Part shown: positions 1-6,112 of the stretch, one piece after another
Numbering within the stretch: the first letter of the stretch is position 1
Layout: every line of letters begins with the position of its first letter
From: an uncultured Pelagibacterales bacterium
Lineage (GTDB): Bacteria > Pseudomonadota > Alphaproteobacteria > Pelagibacterales > Pelagibacteraceae
Assembly (NCBI GenBank): GCA_913020625.1
Contig: CAJVZX010000022.1
Location: 1 to 10,689 of the forward strand
DNA length: 10,689 bases
Reading direction: 5' to 3'
Position numbers and translations under genes: made by a program
The notes under the pieces: generated by a model
Databases searched by the model: none
What the model was told of the DNA's origin: nothing
What the model saw: the letters and a program-made list of their open reading frames with translations, nothing else

Positions 1-31
1 ATTGAATGCCTTCAGTTTTTTAAAAATTTAA
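1..31 (+). CDS. 3' end of an upstream gene, possibly pdxA (partial)
   Basis: Two forward frames are open from the window edge to a stop just before or at the rsmA start. The frame starting at base 2 reads LNAFSFLKI and stops at 29-31, one base before the rsmA GTG at 33. The frame starting at base 1 reads IECLQFFKNLK and stops at 34-36, which would give a 4-base GTGA overlap with rsmA. The third frame stops at once. In many proteobacteria the gene before rsmA is pdxA (4-hydroxythreonine-4-phosphate dehydrogenase), whose C-terminus often ends in a short helix; the LNAFSFLKI reading resembles that, so I prefer it. The identification rests mainly on neighbourhood, and the fragment is too short to be sure even of its frame. 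Confidence 0.35.
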   Translation, partial: LNAFSFLKI

Positions 32-32
32 A

Positions 33-818
33 GTGACAATAAAACCAAAAAAAAGTTTAGGTCAAAATTTTTTAGTTGATCTTAATATAATAAAAAAGAT
101 TGTAGATTTAGCAAACTTAAACTCAAATGACCATGTTTTGGAAGTAGGCCCAGGAACTGGAAATTTAACTAATGAAATTTTAAATAGAAATCCAAAAAAA
201 GTTTGGGTAGTTGAAAAAGATAAAAATTTATCTATTAAATTATCAGAAAAATATAAAAATAAAATTAAAGTAAATAATTCTGATATTTTGACTTTTGATG
301 AAAATAAATTATGTAAAGAAAAAATTGTTATTTTTGGAAATCTTCCATACAACATTTCAACACAAATACTAGTTAAATGGATATTATCTAATAATTCTTT
401 TCACTCTTATAAAAAATTAATACTTATGTTTCAAAAAGATGTTGCAGAAAGAATTATTTCAAAAGTTAATGAAAAAAATTTCGGTAGGCTAAGTGTTATA
501 AGTAATTGGAGGCTAAATATCACTAAACATTTTGATGTTTCCGCCAGTTGTTTTTTGCCAAAACCAAAAGTTGAAAGTTCGATACTAAGTTTTTCTCCTA
601 AATATAAATATATTAAGTTTAAGAACCCTAAAAGTTTGGAACATGTTACGCGAATTTTTTTTTCAAATAAAAGAAAGATGATCAACAAAGCTTATAGATC
701 AATATTTGGTGTTAATTATTCTGTATCTGATAATTTAAAACTTGATTTAAAAAAAAGACCAGGAAATATAAGTTTGGATGATTATTACAAAATAACAAAA
801 AATTATGAAAATTTATGA
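33..818 (+). CDS. rsmA: 16S rRNA (adenine(1518)-N6/adenine(1519)-N6)-dimethyltransferase RsmA/KsgA
   Basis: RsmA uses S-adenosylmethionine to dimethylate two adjacent adenines in the 3'-terminal hairpin of 16S rRNA late in 30S assembly. The 261-residue protein has the family signature throughout: SLGQNFL at 8-14, the SAM-binding motif EVGPGTGNLT at 37-46, the catalytic NLPYNIST motif at 103-110, FLPKPKVESSIL at 174-185, and the C-terminal NKRKMINKA at 212-220. Length is normal for the family. The start is a GTG; no in-frame ATG exists until about residue 132, and SLGQNFL must lie close to the N-terminus, so GTG at 33 is well supported. No Shine-Dalgarno sequence precedes it. It starts at or just after the upstream gene's stop, implying co-transcription with it. 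Its TGA stop lies inside the 3' end of the convergent gmk gene, a 6-base overlap. Confidence 0.97.
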   Translation: MTIKPKKSLGQNFLVDLNIIKKIVDLANLNSNDHVLEVGPGTGNLTNEILNRNPKKVWVVEKDKNLSIKLSEKYKNKIKVNNSDILTFDENKLCKEKIVIFGNLPYNISTQILVKWILSNNSFHSYKKLILMFQKDVAERIISKVNEKNFGRLSVISNWRLNITKHFDVSASCFLPKPKVESSILSFSPKYKYIKFKNPKSLEHVTRIFFSNKRKMINKAYRSIFGVNYSVSDNLKLDLKKRPGNISLDDYYKITKNYENL

Positions 819-1448
819 AATCAATTCTATAACTTTTTCTTCTATTTTTTTTTCATCATAATTGCATTTCAATCCCTTGCTTTCTGATAAAATAATTTTT
901 TGAATCTGATTATAACAATCTGATAGTTCGTTGTTGATTACTACATAATCATAATCTTTCCAATGAAGAATATCATTTTTAAACTGAGACATTCTTTCAT
1001 CAATCATTACATCATCTCGTTTTTCTCTGTTATGTAATCTTTCCTTAAGTTCTTTTGAGCTTGGGGGTAAAATAAATAAAGTAATTAATTTAAAATCTAA
1101 TTTTTTTTTTTTTATTTGTTCTGCTCCCTGCCAATCAATATCAAATAAAACATTTTTACCTTTTGACAAATCTTTAATTACTGGTTCTTTCATTGTTCCA
1201 TAAAGATTGTTGAAAACTGTTGCATGCTCAATAAAACAATTATTTTTTATTAATTCCTGAAATTCTTTTTTATCTACAAAAAAGTAATCTTTACCATTGA
1301 CTTCATTATGCCTTGGAGTTCTTGTAGTGTGAGATATTGATATTATAAAGTTATCATTTTTTTCAGATAACATTCTTGTTAACGTGGTCTTGCCTGCTCC
1401 AGATGGGGAAGATAAAACAATCATCATCCCTTGCCCGAAATTGGTCAT
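813..1448 (-). CDS. gmk: guanylate kinase
   Basis: Guanylate kinase phosphorylates GMP to GDP with ATP in the cytoplasm, linking purine synthesis and salvage to GTP and dGTP. The 211-residue protein shows the P-loop SPSGAGKTT at 14-22, the GMP-binding segment SHTTRTPR at 39-46, DYFF at 54-57, the NLYGT turn around 81-85, and the LFDIDWQGA strand at 101-109 that carries the nucleotide-site aspartates. I use the ATG at 1448; a second methionine seven codons later (GMMIVLSS) is possible, but a short lead before the first strand is usual in alphaproteobacterial Gmk. It lies 15 bases after acpP and is probably on the same transcript. Codons 113-116 or so are four AAA lysines, part of an A13 run on the coding strand (1101-1113). 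Its stop codon overlaps the end of rsmA. Confidence 0.97.
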   Translation of the reverse strand: MTNFGQGMMIVLSSPSGAGKTTLTRMLSEKNDNFIISISHTTRTPRHNEVNGKDYFFVDKKEFQELIKNNCFIEHATVFNNLYGTMKEPVIKDLSKGKNVLFDIDWQGAEQIKKKKLDFKLITLFILPPSSKELKERLHNREKRDDVMIDERMSQFKNDILHWKDYDYVVINNELSDCYNQIQKIILSESKGLKCNYDEKKIEEKVIELIS

Positions 1449-1463
1449 TAAATTTTTTTTATC

Positions 1464-1703
1464 TTAACTAGATTTATTTTCTATAAATTTTACTGCATCA
1501 CCAACTGTTAGAATTTTTTCAGCTTCACTATCAGAAATTTCAGAACCAAATTCTTCTTCAAAAGCCATTACCAACTCGACTGTGTCTAAACTATCTGCTC
1601 CTAAATCATCAATAAAACTCGAGTCGTCATTTACTTTAGCTTCATCCATTCCTAGATGATCGGCAACTATTTTTTTAACTTTAATTGATACATTCTCTGC
1701 CAT
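1464..1703 (-). CDS. acpP: acyl carrier protein
   Basis: AcpP carries growing acyl chains in type II fatty acid synthesis, bound as thioesters to a 4'-phosphopantetheine arm. The protein is 79 residues, normal for the family, highly acidic, and has the modification site DSL with Ser38 inside the conserved stretch IDDLGADSLDTVELVMAFEE. The following recognition helix, FEEEFGSEISDSEAEKI, is also typical. It is the only gene in the window with a clear Shine-Dalgarno sequence (AAAGGA at 1714-1709, five bases before the ATG), and a near-consensus promoter lies just upstream. Both fit the very high expression usual for AcpP. It sits 62 bases downstream of fabG and 15 bases before gmk. The fabF gene that often follows acpP in alphaproteobacteria is not here. 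Confidence 0.98.
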   Translation of the reverse strand: MAENVSIKVKKIVADHLGMDEAKVNDDSSFIDDLGADSLDTVELVMAFEEEFGSEISDSEAEKILTVGDAVKFIENKSS

Positions 1704-1708
1704 AAGAT

Positions 1709-1714
1709 TCCTTT
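1709..1714 (-). promoter_or_regulatory. acpP ribosome binding site
   Basis: On the minus strand the bases AAAGGA sit five bases before the acpP ATG, a good match to the anti-Shine-Dalgarno sequence. It stands out because the other starts in this window (rpsF, rplI, fabG, fabD, gmk, rsmA, dnaB, purF) have no comparable motif. Confidence 0.7.
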
Positions 1715-1741
1715 AATAATGTAAAATTGTTGTTTAAAGAG

Positions 1742-1769
1742 TTAATAGATTAATAAGTTTTTTTGTCAA
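1742..1769 (-). promoter_or_regulatory. predicted sigma-70 promoter of acpP
   Basis: On the minus strand a perfect -35 box TTGACA (1769-1764) is followed after 16 bases by TATTAA (1747-1742), which matches four of six positions of the -10 consensus. The TGA inside the -35 box is the fabG stop codon (1768-1766). Transcription would start near 1735, giving a leader of about 30 bases that contains the acpP ribosome binding site. The spacer starts with a run of A residues. This is inferred from the sequence only; acpP (and gmk) could be made from it in addition to read-through from fabD-fabG. Confidence 0.55.
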
Positions 1770-2500
1770 GCCATATACATTCCGCCGTTAACATGAATAG
1801 TTTCTCCTGTAATATATGAGGCAGCATCTGAAGATAAAAAAGCTACAGAATTTGACACATCTTCCCCGGTTCCTAGTTTGGCCATAGGTATTCTAGATGT
1901 TAAGACCAATTTAATACTTTCAACAATTCTATCTGTCATATTAGATTGGATGAAACCAGGTGAAACACAATTTATTGTAATATTCTTTTTGGCATATTCT
2001 ATTGCTAGACTTTTTGACATGCCAATTATACCTGATTTGGATGCTGCATAATTTGATTGTCCCAAATTTCCAGTATGTCCAACTATAGAGGTAATATTTA
2101 CGATTCTTCCATATTTATTTTTTAGCATTTTTTTAATTGCATGCTTACATAAAAAAAAAGTAGATCCTAAATTTACATCAATTACTTTTTTCCATTCCTC
2201 ATCTTTCATTCTTAATGATAAATTGTCCATGTTTATTCCAGCATTGTTAACTAAAACATCTAAACCATTTAATTGAGATGAAACATTTTCTATGAACTCT
2301 TCTATCTTTGAATGATTAGAAATGTCAAATTTTAAAATATTAATTGTTGGAAATTTTTTTTTTAGATCTTCCAATTTTTCAATTTTTGTTCCTGTGGCAA
2401 GAACATTTCCTTCCAAAGATATAAACTTTTTTACCAATTCATTGCCTATGCCACCAGAGGCTCCTGTAATTAGGATTTTTTTATTTTTAAAATTAATCAT
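1766..2500 (-). CDS. fabG: 3-oxoacyl-[acyl-carrier-protein] reductase
   Basis: FabG reduces 3-oxoacyl-ACP to 3-hydroxyacyl-ACP with NADPH, the first reduction of each fatty-acid elongation cycle. The 244-residue protein is a classical short-chain dehydrogenase: cofactor-binding TGASGGIG at 12-19, NNAG at 85-88, structural Asn110, and the catalytic Ser138, Tyr151 and Lys155 (YAASK), at the same numbering as the E. coli enzyme. The PGFIQSNMT stretch at 181-189 and the ending GETIHVNGGMYMA are typical FabG features that separate it from other short-chain dehydrogenases. Its ATG lies eight bases inside the end of fabD, so translation is probably coupled; no Shine-Dalgarno motif is visible. The next gene is acpP, its substrate carrier, after 62 bases that include a separate promoter. 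Confidence 0.97.
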   Translation of the reverse strand: MINFKNKKILITGASGGIGNELVKKFISLEGNVLATGTKIEKLEDLKKKFPTINILKFDISNHSKIEEFIENVSSQLNGLDVLVNNAGINMDNLSLRMKDEEWKKVIDVNLGSTFFLCKHAIKKMLKNKYGRIVNITSIVGHTGNLGQSNYAASKSGIIGMSKSLAIEYAKKNITINCVSPGFIQSNMTDRIVESIKLVLTSRIPMAKLGTGEDVSNSVAFLSSDAASYITGETIHVNGGMYMA

Positions 2501-3422
2501 TAATATTTATTTTTTTAATATCTTCATCGTTATTTATTGAATAAGATTCAACGTTCTTATCTATTCTTTTAACTAAACCAGTTAAAACTTTTCCTGGTCC
2601 TATTTCAATAAATTTTTTAACGCCGTTTTTTATCATATATTGTACACTTTCTCTCCACTTAACCGTGCTTTCTATTTGTTCAATCAGCAAATTTTTAATT
2701 GTATCAATATTATCTTGCTCTAATGCATTAACATTGGAAATAATTTTTGGTGATGGTGTGTTAAATTTAGTATTATTAATTTCTTTTTTCATTATTTCAG
2801 TAGATGTTTTCATCAGCTTACAATGAAATGGTGCACTCACAGGCAATTTAATATTTTTAATTGATAGTTTTTTTAAAGTATCAATTAATTTATTTATTTC
2901 AGATAATGTTCCGCTCACAACAATTTGCCCTGGACAATTATCGTTTGCTATTTGACAATTTTCAACACCAATATTTAATAAAATTTTTTCTATGTCTTTA
3001 ATTTCTTGACCCAATATTGCTATCATTGCACCCTTCCCAAATGGAACTGCAAGTTGCATAGATCTACCTCTTTTTTTTAATAACCTTATTGCATTTTCAA
3101 AATCGATTGAATTTGCTGCAGTTAATGCAGAATATTCACCTAGTGAGTGTCCAGCAAAATATTTAGCTTTATTAAGATCTATATTAAACTCTGATTTAAC
3201 TACTGAAAAAATTGAATAGCTTACAAGAAAAATGCTTGGTTGGGTATTTTCAGTAATATTCAATTGATCTGAAGGACCTTCTAAAATTAATTTGCTTATT
3301 GGAAATTCAAGTACTTCATCTGCCTTTTTAAATATATTTTTGACGAAAGAATATCTATCATAAAACTCTTTAGCCATTCCAATGGCCTGTGAGCCTTGTC
3401 CTGGAAACATTACAGCAAACAT
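2493..3422 (-). CDS. fabD: malonyl-CoA:acyl carrier protein transacylase
   Basis: FabD transfers malonyl groups from malonyl-CoA to AcpP, supplying the two-carbon donor for fatty acid elongation. With the ATG at 3422 the protein is 309 residues, the same length as E. coli FabD. It starts MFAVMFPGQGSQ, and shows the oxyanion-loop Gln11, the nucleophile Ser93 in GHSLGEYSAL, the carboxylate-binding Arg118, and the catalytic His200 in APFHCKLM. The reading frame could be extended seven codons upstream to a TTG at 3443, but the ATG gives the usual N-terminus next to the first strand, so I prefer it. It is the first gene of the leftward fabD-fabG-acpP-gmk block and overlaps fabG by eight bases. No Shine-Dalgarno motif is visible before the start. 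Confidence 0.96.
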   Translation of the reverse strand: MFAVMFPGQGSQAIGMAKEFYDRYSFVKNIFKKADEVLEFPISKLILEGPSDQLNITENTQPSIFLVSYSIFSVVKSEFNIDLNKAKYFAGHSLGEYSALTAANSIDFENAIRLLKKRGRSMQLAVPFGKGAMIAILGQEIKDIEKILLNIGVENCQIANDNCPGQIVVSGTLSEINKLIDTLKKLSIKNIKLPVSAPFHCKLMKTSTEIMKKEINNTKFNTPSPKIISNVNALEQDNIDTIKNLLIEQIESTVKWRESVQYMIKNGVKKFIEIGPGKVLTGLVKRIDKNVESYSINNDEDIKKININD

Positions 3423-3455
3423 ATAATCATTATAATTTATCAATAAATTTATATA

Positions 3456-3484
3456 TTGTATTTCAGAATATTAAATAGTATAAA
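3456..3484 (+). promoter_or_regulatory. predicted promoter for the rpsF operon in the fabD/rpsF divergent spacer
   Basis: The 100-base spacer between the divergent fabD and rpsF starts must hold signals for both directions. On the plus strand TTGTAT (3456-3461) and TATAAA (3479-3484) are separated by exactly 17 bases. The -35 box is weak (only TTG matches) and the -10 box matches five of six. A start near 3491 would leave a leader of about 30 bases. On the minus strand TATACT (3482-3477) overlaps this -10 box and could serve fabD, but no convincing -35 accompanies it. Both calls are inferred from consensus matching in very AT-rich DNA, where false matches are common. Confidence 0.4.
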
Positions 3485-3522
3485 CCACCACTTTTTAACA
3501 ATAAAGATTAAATTCTTAAATA

Positions 3523-3867
3523 ATGAACTTATACGAACATACAATCATAGCAAAACAGAATTTCACTAAATCTCAGCTTGATACGATAAAAAATAAATAC
3601 ACTAACTTAATTAAAAAAAATAATGGTGAATTAATAAAAATCGAAGATTGGGGTCTTTTAAATTTATCTTATAAAATAGCCAAAAATAGAAAGGGCAATT
3701 ATTTACATTTTAAATTGAAAGGCAACGGAATAACTATCTATGAGCTGGAAAAAAATGAGAAAATTGATAACAATTTATTAAGATTTTTAACCGTTAAAGT
3801 TAAAAAATTTGATTTAGAAAAAAATTATTTTTCAGATAAAAAAGAGGAAAAAGAAAAAAATAAATGA
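3523..3867 (+). CDS. rpsF: 30S ribosomal protein bS6
   Basis: bS6 binds the central domain of 16S rRNA as a pair with bS18, encoded next to it. The 114-residue protein starts MNLYEHTIIAKQ, has the family core EDWGLLNLSYKIAKNRKGNY at 41-60 (E. coli equivalent EDWGRRQLAY), and the strand LRFLTVKVKKF near 86-96. It ends in a lysine- and glutamate-rich tail, as many bS6 proteins do. The ATG at 3523 is the natural family start; there is no Shine-Dalgarno motif. The stop codon shares bases with the rpsR start in an ATGA overlap (3864-3867), so the two partner proteins are likely made by coupled translation. I saw no CCG-bearing hairpin like the known bS6:bS18 autoregulatory leader. Confidence 0.95.
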   Translation: MNLYEHTIIAKQNFTKSQLDTIKNKYTNLIKKNNGELIKIEDWGLLNLSYKIAKNRKGNYLHFKLKGNGITIYELEKNEKIDNNLLRFLTVKVKKFDLEKNYFSDKKEEKEKNK

Positions 3868-4133
3868 AGAAAAATTTTAAAGGAAAAAAAAAAAAACAAA
3901 GTAATTTTAATAAATTAAGTTTATTCTCCCCAAATAAGTATAATTTTAAAAAAAAATGTCCACTTTCAGGAAAAAATGCTCCTGAAATAGATTATAAGAA
4001 CATTAAATTATTAAAAAGATACACCTCTGAAAATGGAAAAATATTATCTTCTAGAATTACATCAATTTCAATGAAGAAACAAAGGGCTCTTTCTAATGCT
4101 ATTAAAAGAGCTAGAATATTGGCTTTAATATAA
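3864..4133 (+). CDS. rpsR: 30S ribosomal protein bS18
   Basis: bS18 forms a heterodimer with bS6 on the small-subunit platform. The core is clear: CPLSGKNAPEIDYKNIKLLKR at about 32-52, SENGKILSSRIT at about 55-66, and KKQRALSNAIKRARILAL near the C-terminus. Two features are unusual. First, some 31 mostly basic residues precede the CPLSG motif, longer than the lead typical of alphaproteobacterial bS18, and this lead includes four lysines encoded by an uninterrupted A12 run (3884-3895). Second, the protein stops straight after RARILALI and lacks the Pro-Tyr tail common in the family. No alternative internal methionine exists before the core, so the start is accepted. It overlaps rpsF by four bases and is six bases from rplI. 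Confidence 0.94.
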   Translation: MKKNFKGKKKKQSNFNKLSLFSPNKYNFKKKCPLSGKNAPEIDYKNIKLLKRYTSENGKILSSRITSISMKKQRALSNAIKRARILALI

Positions 4134-4139
4134 TTTTTT

Positions 4140-4601
4140 ATGCAAATAATTCTTTTAGAAAATATTAAAAATTTAGGTAACATTGGTGATGTGCTTAATG
4201 TTAAGAGAGGTTATGCAAGAAATTATTTAATTAAAAATAATAAAGCTCTTTATGCTTCTGAAAAAAATATAAATGAAGTAAATAAAAAAAAAGCGGAACT
4301 TAATAAAAAAGATTTAGAAGTTAAAAAAGATGCAAAAAAACTTTTTAATTTATTAAATAATAAAACTTTCAAAGTAAAAAAATTAGTAACTGAAAATAAT
4401 GAACTTTATGGTTCTGTAAAGCCAACAGAAATATCTAAAATCATTTTTGAAAAAGAAAATATTAAGGTTAAGCCTTCTCAGATGGATTTAGAAACCGGAA
4501 TTAAAACTGTAGGTATGTTTAAGGTAAATATAAATCTACATGCAGAAATTCAGGCAAATATTCTTATTCAGGTTGAAAAGCTTGAAGATAATAAAATTTA
4601 A
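4140..4601 (+). CDS. rplI: 50S ribosomal protein bL9
   Basis: bL9 binds 23S rRNA near the base of the L1 stalk and extends outward, helping to maintain translational fidelity and spacing of ribosomes. The 153-residue protein has the N-terminal domain with LLENIKNLGNIGDVLNVKRG followed by YARNYLI, a long lysine-rich connecting helix over about 43-75, and the C-terminal domain with the ELYGSVKPTEI motif around 88-98 and LETGIKTVGMFKVNINLH near 117-134. Length is normal. It is the last gene of rpsF-rpsR-rplI, six bases after rpsR, with no Shine-Dalgarno motif, so it probably depends on ribosomes arriving from upstream. Its stop codon forms the base of a hairpin that looks like the operon terminator. 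Confidence 0.96.
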   Translation: MQIILLENIKNLGNIGDVLNVKRGYARNYLIKNNKALYASEKNINEVNKKKAELNKKDLEVKKDAKKLFNLLNNKTFKVKKLVTENNELYGSVKPTEISKIIFEKENIKVKPSQMDLETGIKTVGMFKVNINLHAEIQANILIQVEKLEDNKI

Positions 4602-4630
4602 CTTTTTCTTAAAAGTTATTCATTTTTTTT
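4599..4630 (+). terminator. probable intrinsic terminator after rplI
   Basis: A perfect 8-base-pair stem pairs TAACTTTT (4599-4606) with AAAAGTTA (4611-4618) around the four-base loop TCTT, and eight T residues follow at 4623-4630 after the short link TTCA. The left arm begins with the rplI stop codon. Position and shape fit a rho-independent terminator for the ribosomal protein operon, but the stem has only one G-C pair and the T-run is four bases away from it, so efficiency may be low. Confidence 0.5.
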
Positions 4631-4649
4631 CACATATAAATTTTACAGT

Positions 4650-4677
4650 ATTGTATTTTAAATAATTAAAATATAAT
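4650..4677 (+). promoter_or_regulatory. AT-rich dyad with -10-like box upstream of dnaB
   Basis: Two 12-base arms (4650-4661 and 4666-4677) form an inverted repeat around ATAA, with a single non-Watson-Crick position (G4653 opposite T4674). The right arm ends in a perfect -10 hexamer TATAAT (4672-4677), only eight bases before the dnaB ATG. TTGTAT in the left arm (4651-4656) could be a weak -35 box, although the 15-base spacing is short. A start about seven bases after this -10 would give an almost leaderless dnaB mRNA, in keeping with the missing Shine-Dalgarno motif. The dyad could instead be an operator or a chance product of AT-rich sequence. Confidence 0.35.
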
Positions 4678-4685
4678 TGTAAATT

Positions 4686-6110
4686 ATGTCTGCTGGTCAA
4701 TTTAACTTGGTAAAAAATCAATTCAAGGAGCTTCCAAACAATATAGAAGCAGAACAAGCAGTTATAGGTTCAATTCTAGTATCAAATGATATTTTCGATG
4801 ACGTTAGCATTATTATAGACAATAAAAAATTTTATGATCCTGTGCATCAAAAAATATTTGGTGCAATAGAAAATTTAATTTCAAAAGGAATGTTGGCCAA
4901 TCCAATTACATTAAAAAATTACTTCGAAAATGATAATAGTCTAGCTGAATTAGAAGGCCATGAGTATTTAGTTAAACTCACAAAATTTTCAACAACTATA
5001 AGGCAAGCTATTGAATATTCAAAAATAGTTTATGACATGCATATTAGAAGAGAATTGATAAAGATTTCTGAAACTATGACAGAAAATGCATCAAATAAAA
5101 TATTAGATTTGCCAGGAAATAAAATTATTGAAGATTCTGAAAGATTACTATTTGATCTTGCAGAAAAAGGATCATTGAACACGTCTTTCATTAAATTTGA
5201 TCAAGCCCTTAATTACACAATTGAAATGGCTTCAAATGCTTATAAAAATGAAGAGGGTATTGTAGGAGTTCCTACTGGATTAACTGACCTTGATGATCGT
5301 CTTGGAGGTATGCATAATTCAGATTTACTTATTATTGCAGGCAGACCATCAATGGGGAAAACTGCTTTGGCAACAAACATTGCATTTCATGCTGCAAAAA
5401 AATTACAGGAAAAAGGAACAAAATCCTCTATAGCCTTTTTTTCACTAGAAATGTCTTCTGAACAATTGTCTACTAGAATTCTTGCAGAACAATCTAGAAT
5501 AAAATCAAACGATATAAGAAGAGGACGTATATCTGAAGAACAATTTGATAAGTTTATTGAAACTTCAAAAAATATTTCTGAACTTCCTTTGTACATAGAT
5601 GAAACTCCAGCTATATCCATAGCTGCTATGAGTAATAGAGCTAGGAGAATAAAAAGATTGTATGGATTAGATCTTGTTGTAGTAGATTATATACAATTAA
5701 TGTCTGCATCCAATACTAGAGATGGCAGAGTTCAAGAAATATCTGAAATCACAAAAGGATTAAAAGCCTTGGCAAAAGAATTGTCTGTTCCTGTTCTAGC
5801 CCTTTCTCAATTATCAAGGGCTGTTGAACAAAGAGATGACAAAAAACCTCAACTATCAGATTTAAGAGAATCTGGATCTATTGAACAAGATGCAGATGTA
5901 GTAATGTTTGTATACAGAGAAGCCTACTATCTAGAAAGAAAAGAACCTAGGCCTGCAACAGTAGATCATGCTGAATGGCAAGCAAAAATGAATGAAGTTT
6001 CGAATCTAGCGGAAATAATCATTGGTAAACAAAGGCATGGTCCAACTGGAAATATTAACGTTGAATTTGAAGCAATGTTTACCAAATTTAGAGATATTCA
6101 AAATAACTAA
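4686..6110 (+). CDS. dnaB: replicative DNA helicase DnaB
   Basis: DnaB is the hexameric ring helicase that unwinds DNA ahead of the replisome and recruits primase. The 474-residue protein has both domains: an N-terminal primase-interacting domain beginning LPNNIEAEQAVIGSIL at 17-32, and a RecA-like motor domain starting about GVPTGLTDLDDRLGG at 194-208. The Walker A motif GRPSMGKT is at 219-226, FFSLEMS at 251-257, Walker B VVVDYIQLM at 331-339, the LALSQLSR motif at 371-378, LRESGSIEQDAD at 393-404, and the arginine-finger region GKQRHGPTG at 447-455. No intein is present at the usual insertion sites. It follows the ribosomal operon after 84 bases containing a terminator-like hairpin and a promoter-like dyad, so it may be transcribed separately. 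An almost all-A/T palindrome follows it. Confidence 0.97.
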   Translation: MSAGQFNLVKNQFKELPNNIEAEQAVIGSILVSNDIFDDVSIIIDNKKFYDPVHQKIFGAIENLISKGMLANPITLKNYFENDNSLAELEGHEYLVKLTKFSTTIRQAIEYSKIVYDMHIRRELIKISETMTENASNKILDLPGNKIIEDSERLLFDLAEKGSLNTSFIKFDQALNYTIEMASNAYKNEEGIVGVPTGLTDLDDRLGGMHNSDLLIIAGRPSMGKTALATNIAFHAAKKLQEKGTKSSIAFFSLEMSSEQLSTRILAEQSRIKSNDIRRGRISEEQFDKFIETSKNISELPLYIDETPAISIAAMSNRARRIKRLYGLDLVVVDYIQLMSASNTRDGRVQEISEITKGLKALAKELSVPVLALSQLSRAVEQRDDKKPQLSDLRESGSIEQDADVVMFVYREAYYLERKEPRPATVDHAEWQAKMNEVSNLAEIIIGKQRHGPTGNINVEFEAMFTKFRDIQNN

Positions 6111-6112
6111 AT

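Noticed and set aside
62..355. Minus-strand open reading frame opposite rsmA
   Set aside because: It lies wholly inside rsmA, which has full family motifs, and its translation is Phe/Leu/Lys-rich without any recognisable domain, as expected from antisense of AT-rich coding DNA.
813..842. Terminator-like hairpin after rsmA (stem 813-819 with 825-832, then T-rich DNA)
   Set aside because: The stem has a bulged base and only one G-C pair, and the T-rich bases are gmk lysine codons on the other strand, so it is not distinguishable from chance.
3423..3443. Upstream TTG start for fabD
   Set aside because: The ATG at 3422 gives the normal MFAVMFPGQGSQ N-terminus and a 309-residue protein; the seven extra codons have no family support.
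3485..3522. bS6:bS18 autoregulatory RNA leader before rpsF
   Set aside because: The leader is short and AT-rich, with no stable hairpin and no CCG element; CCACCAC at 3485-3491 alone is not enough.
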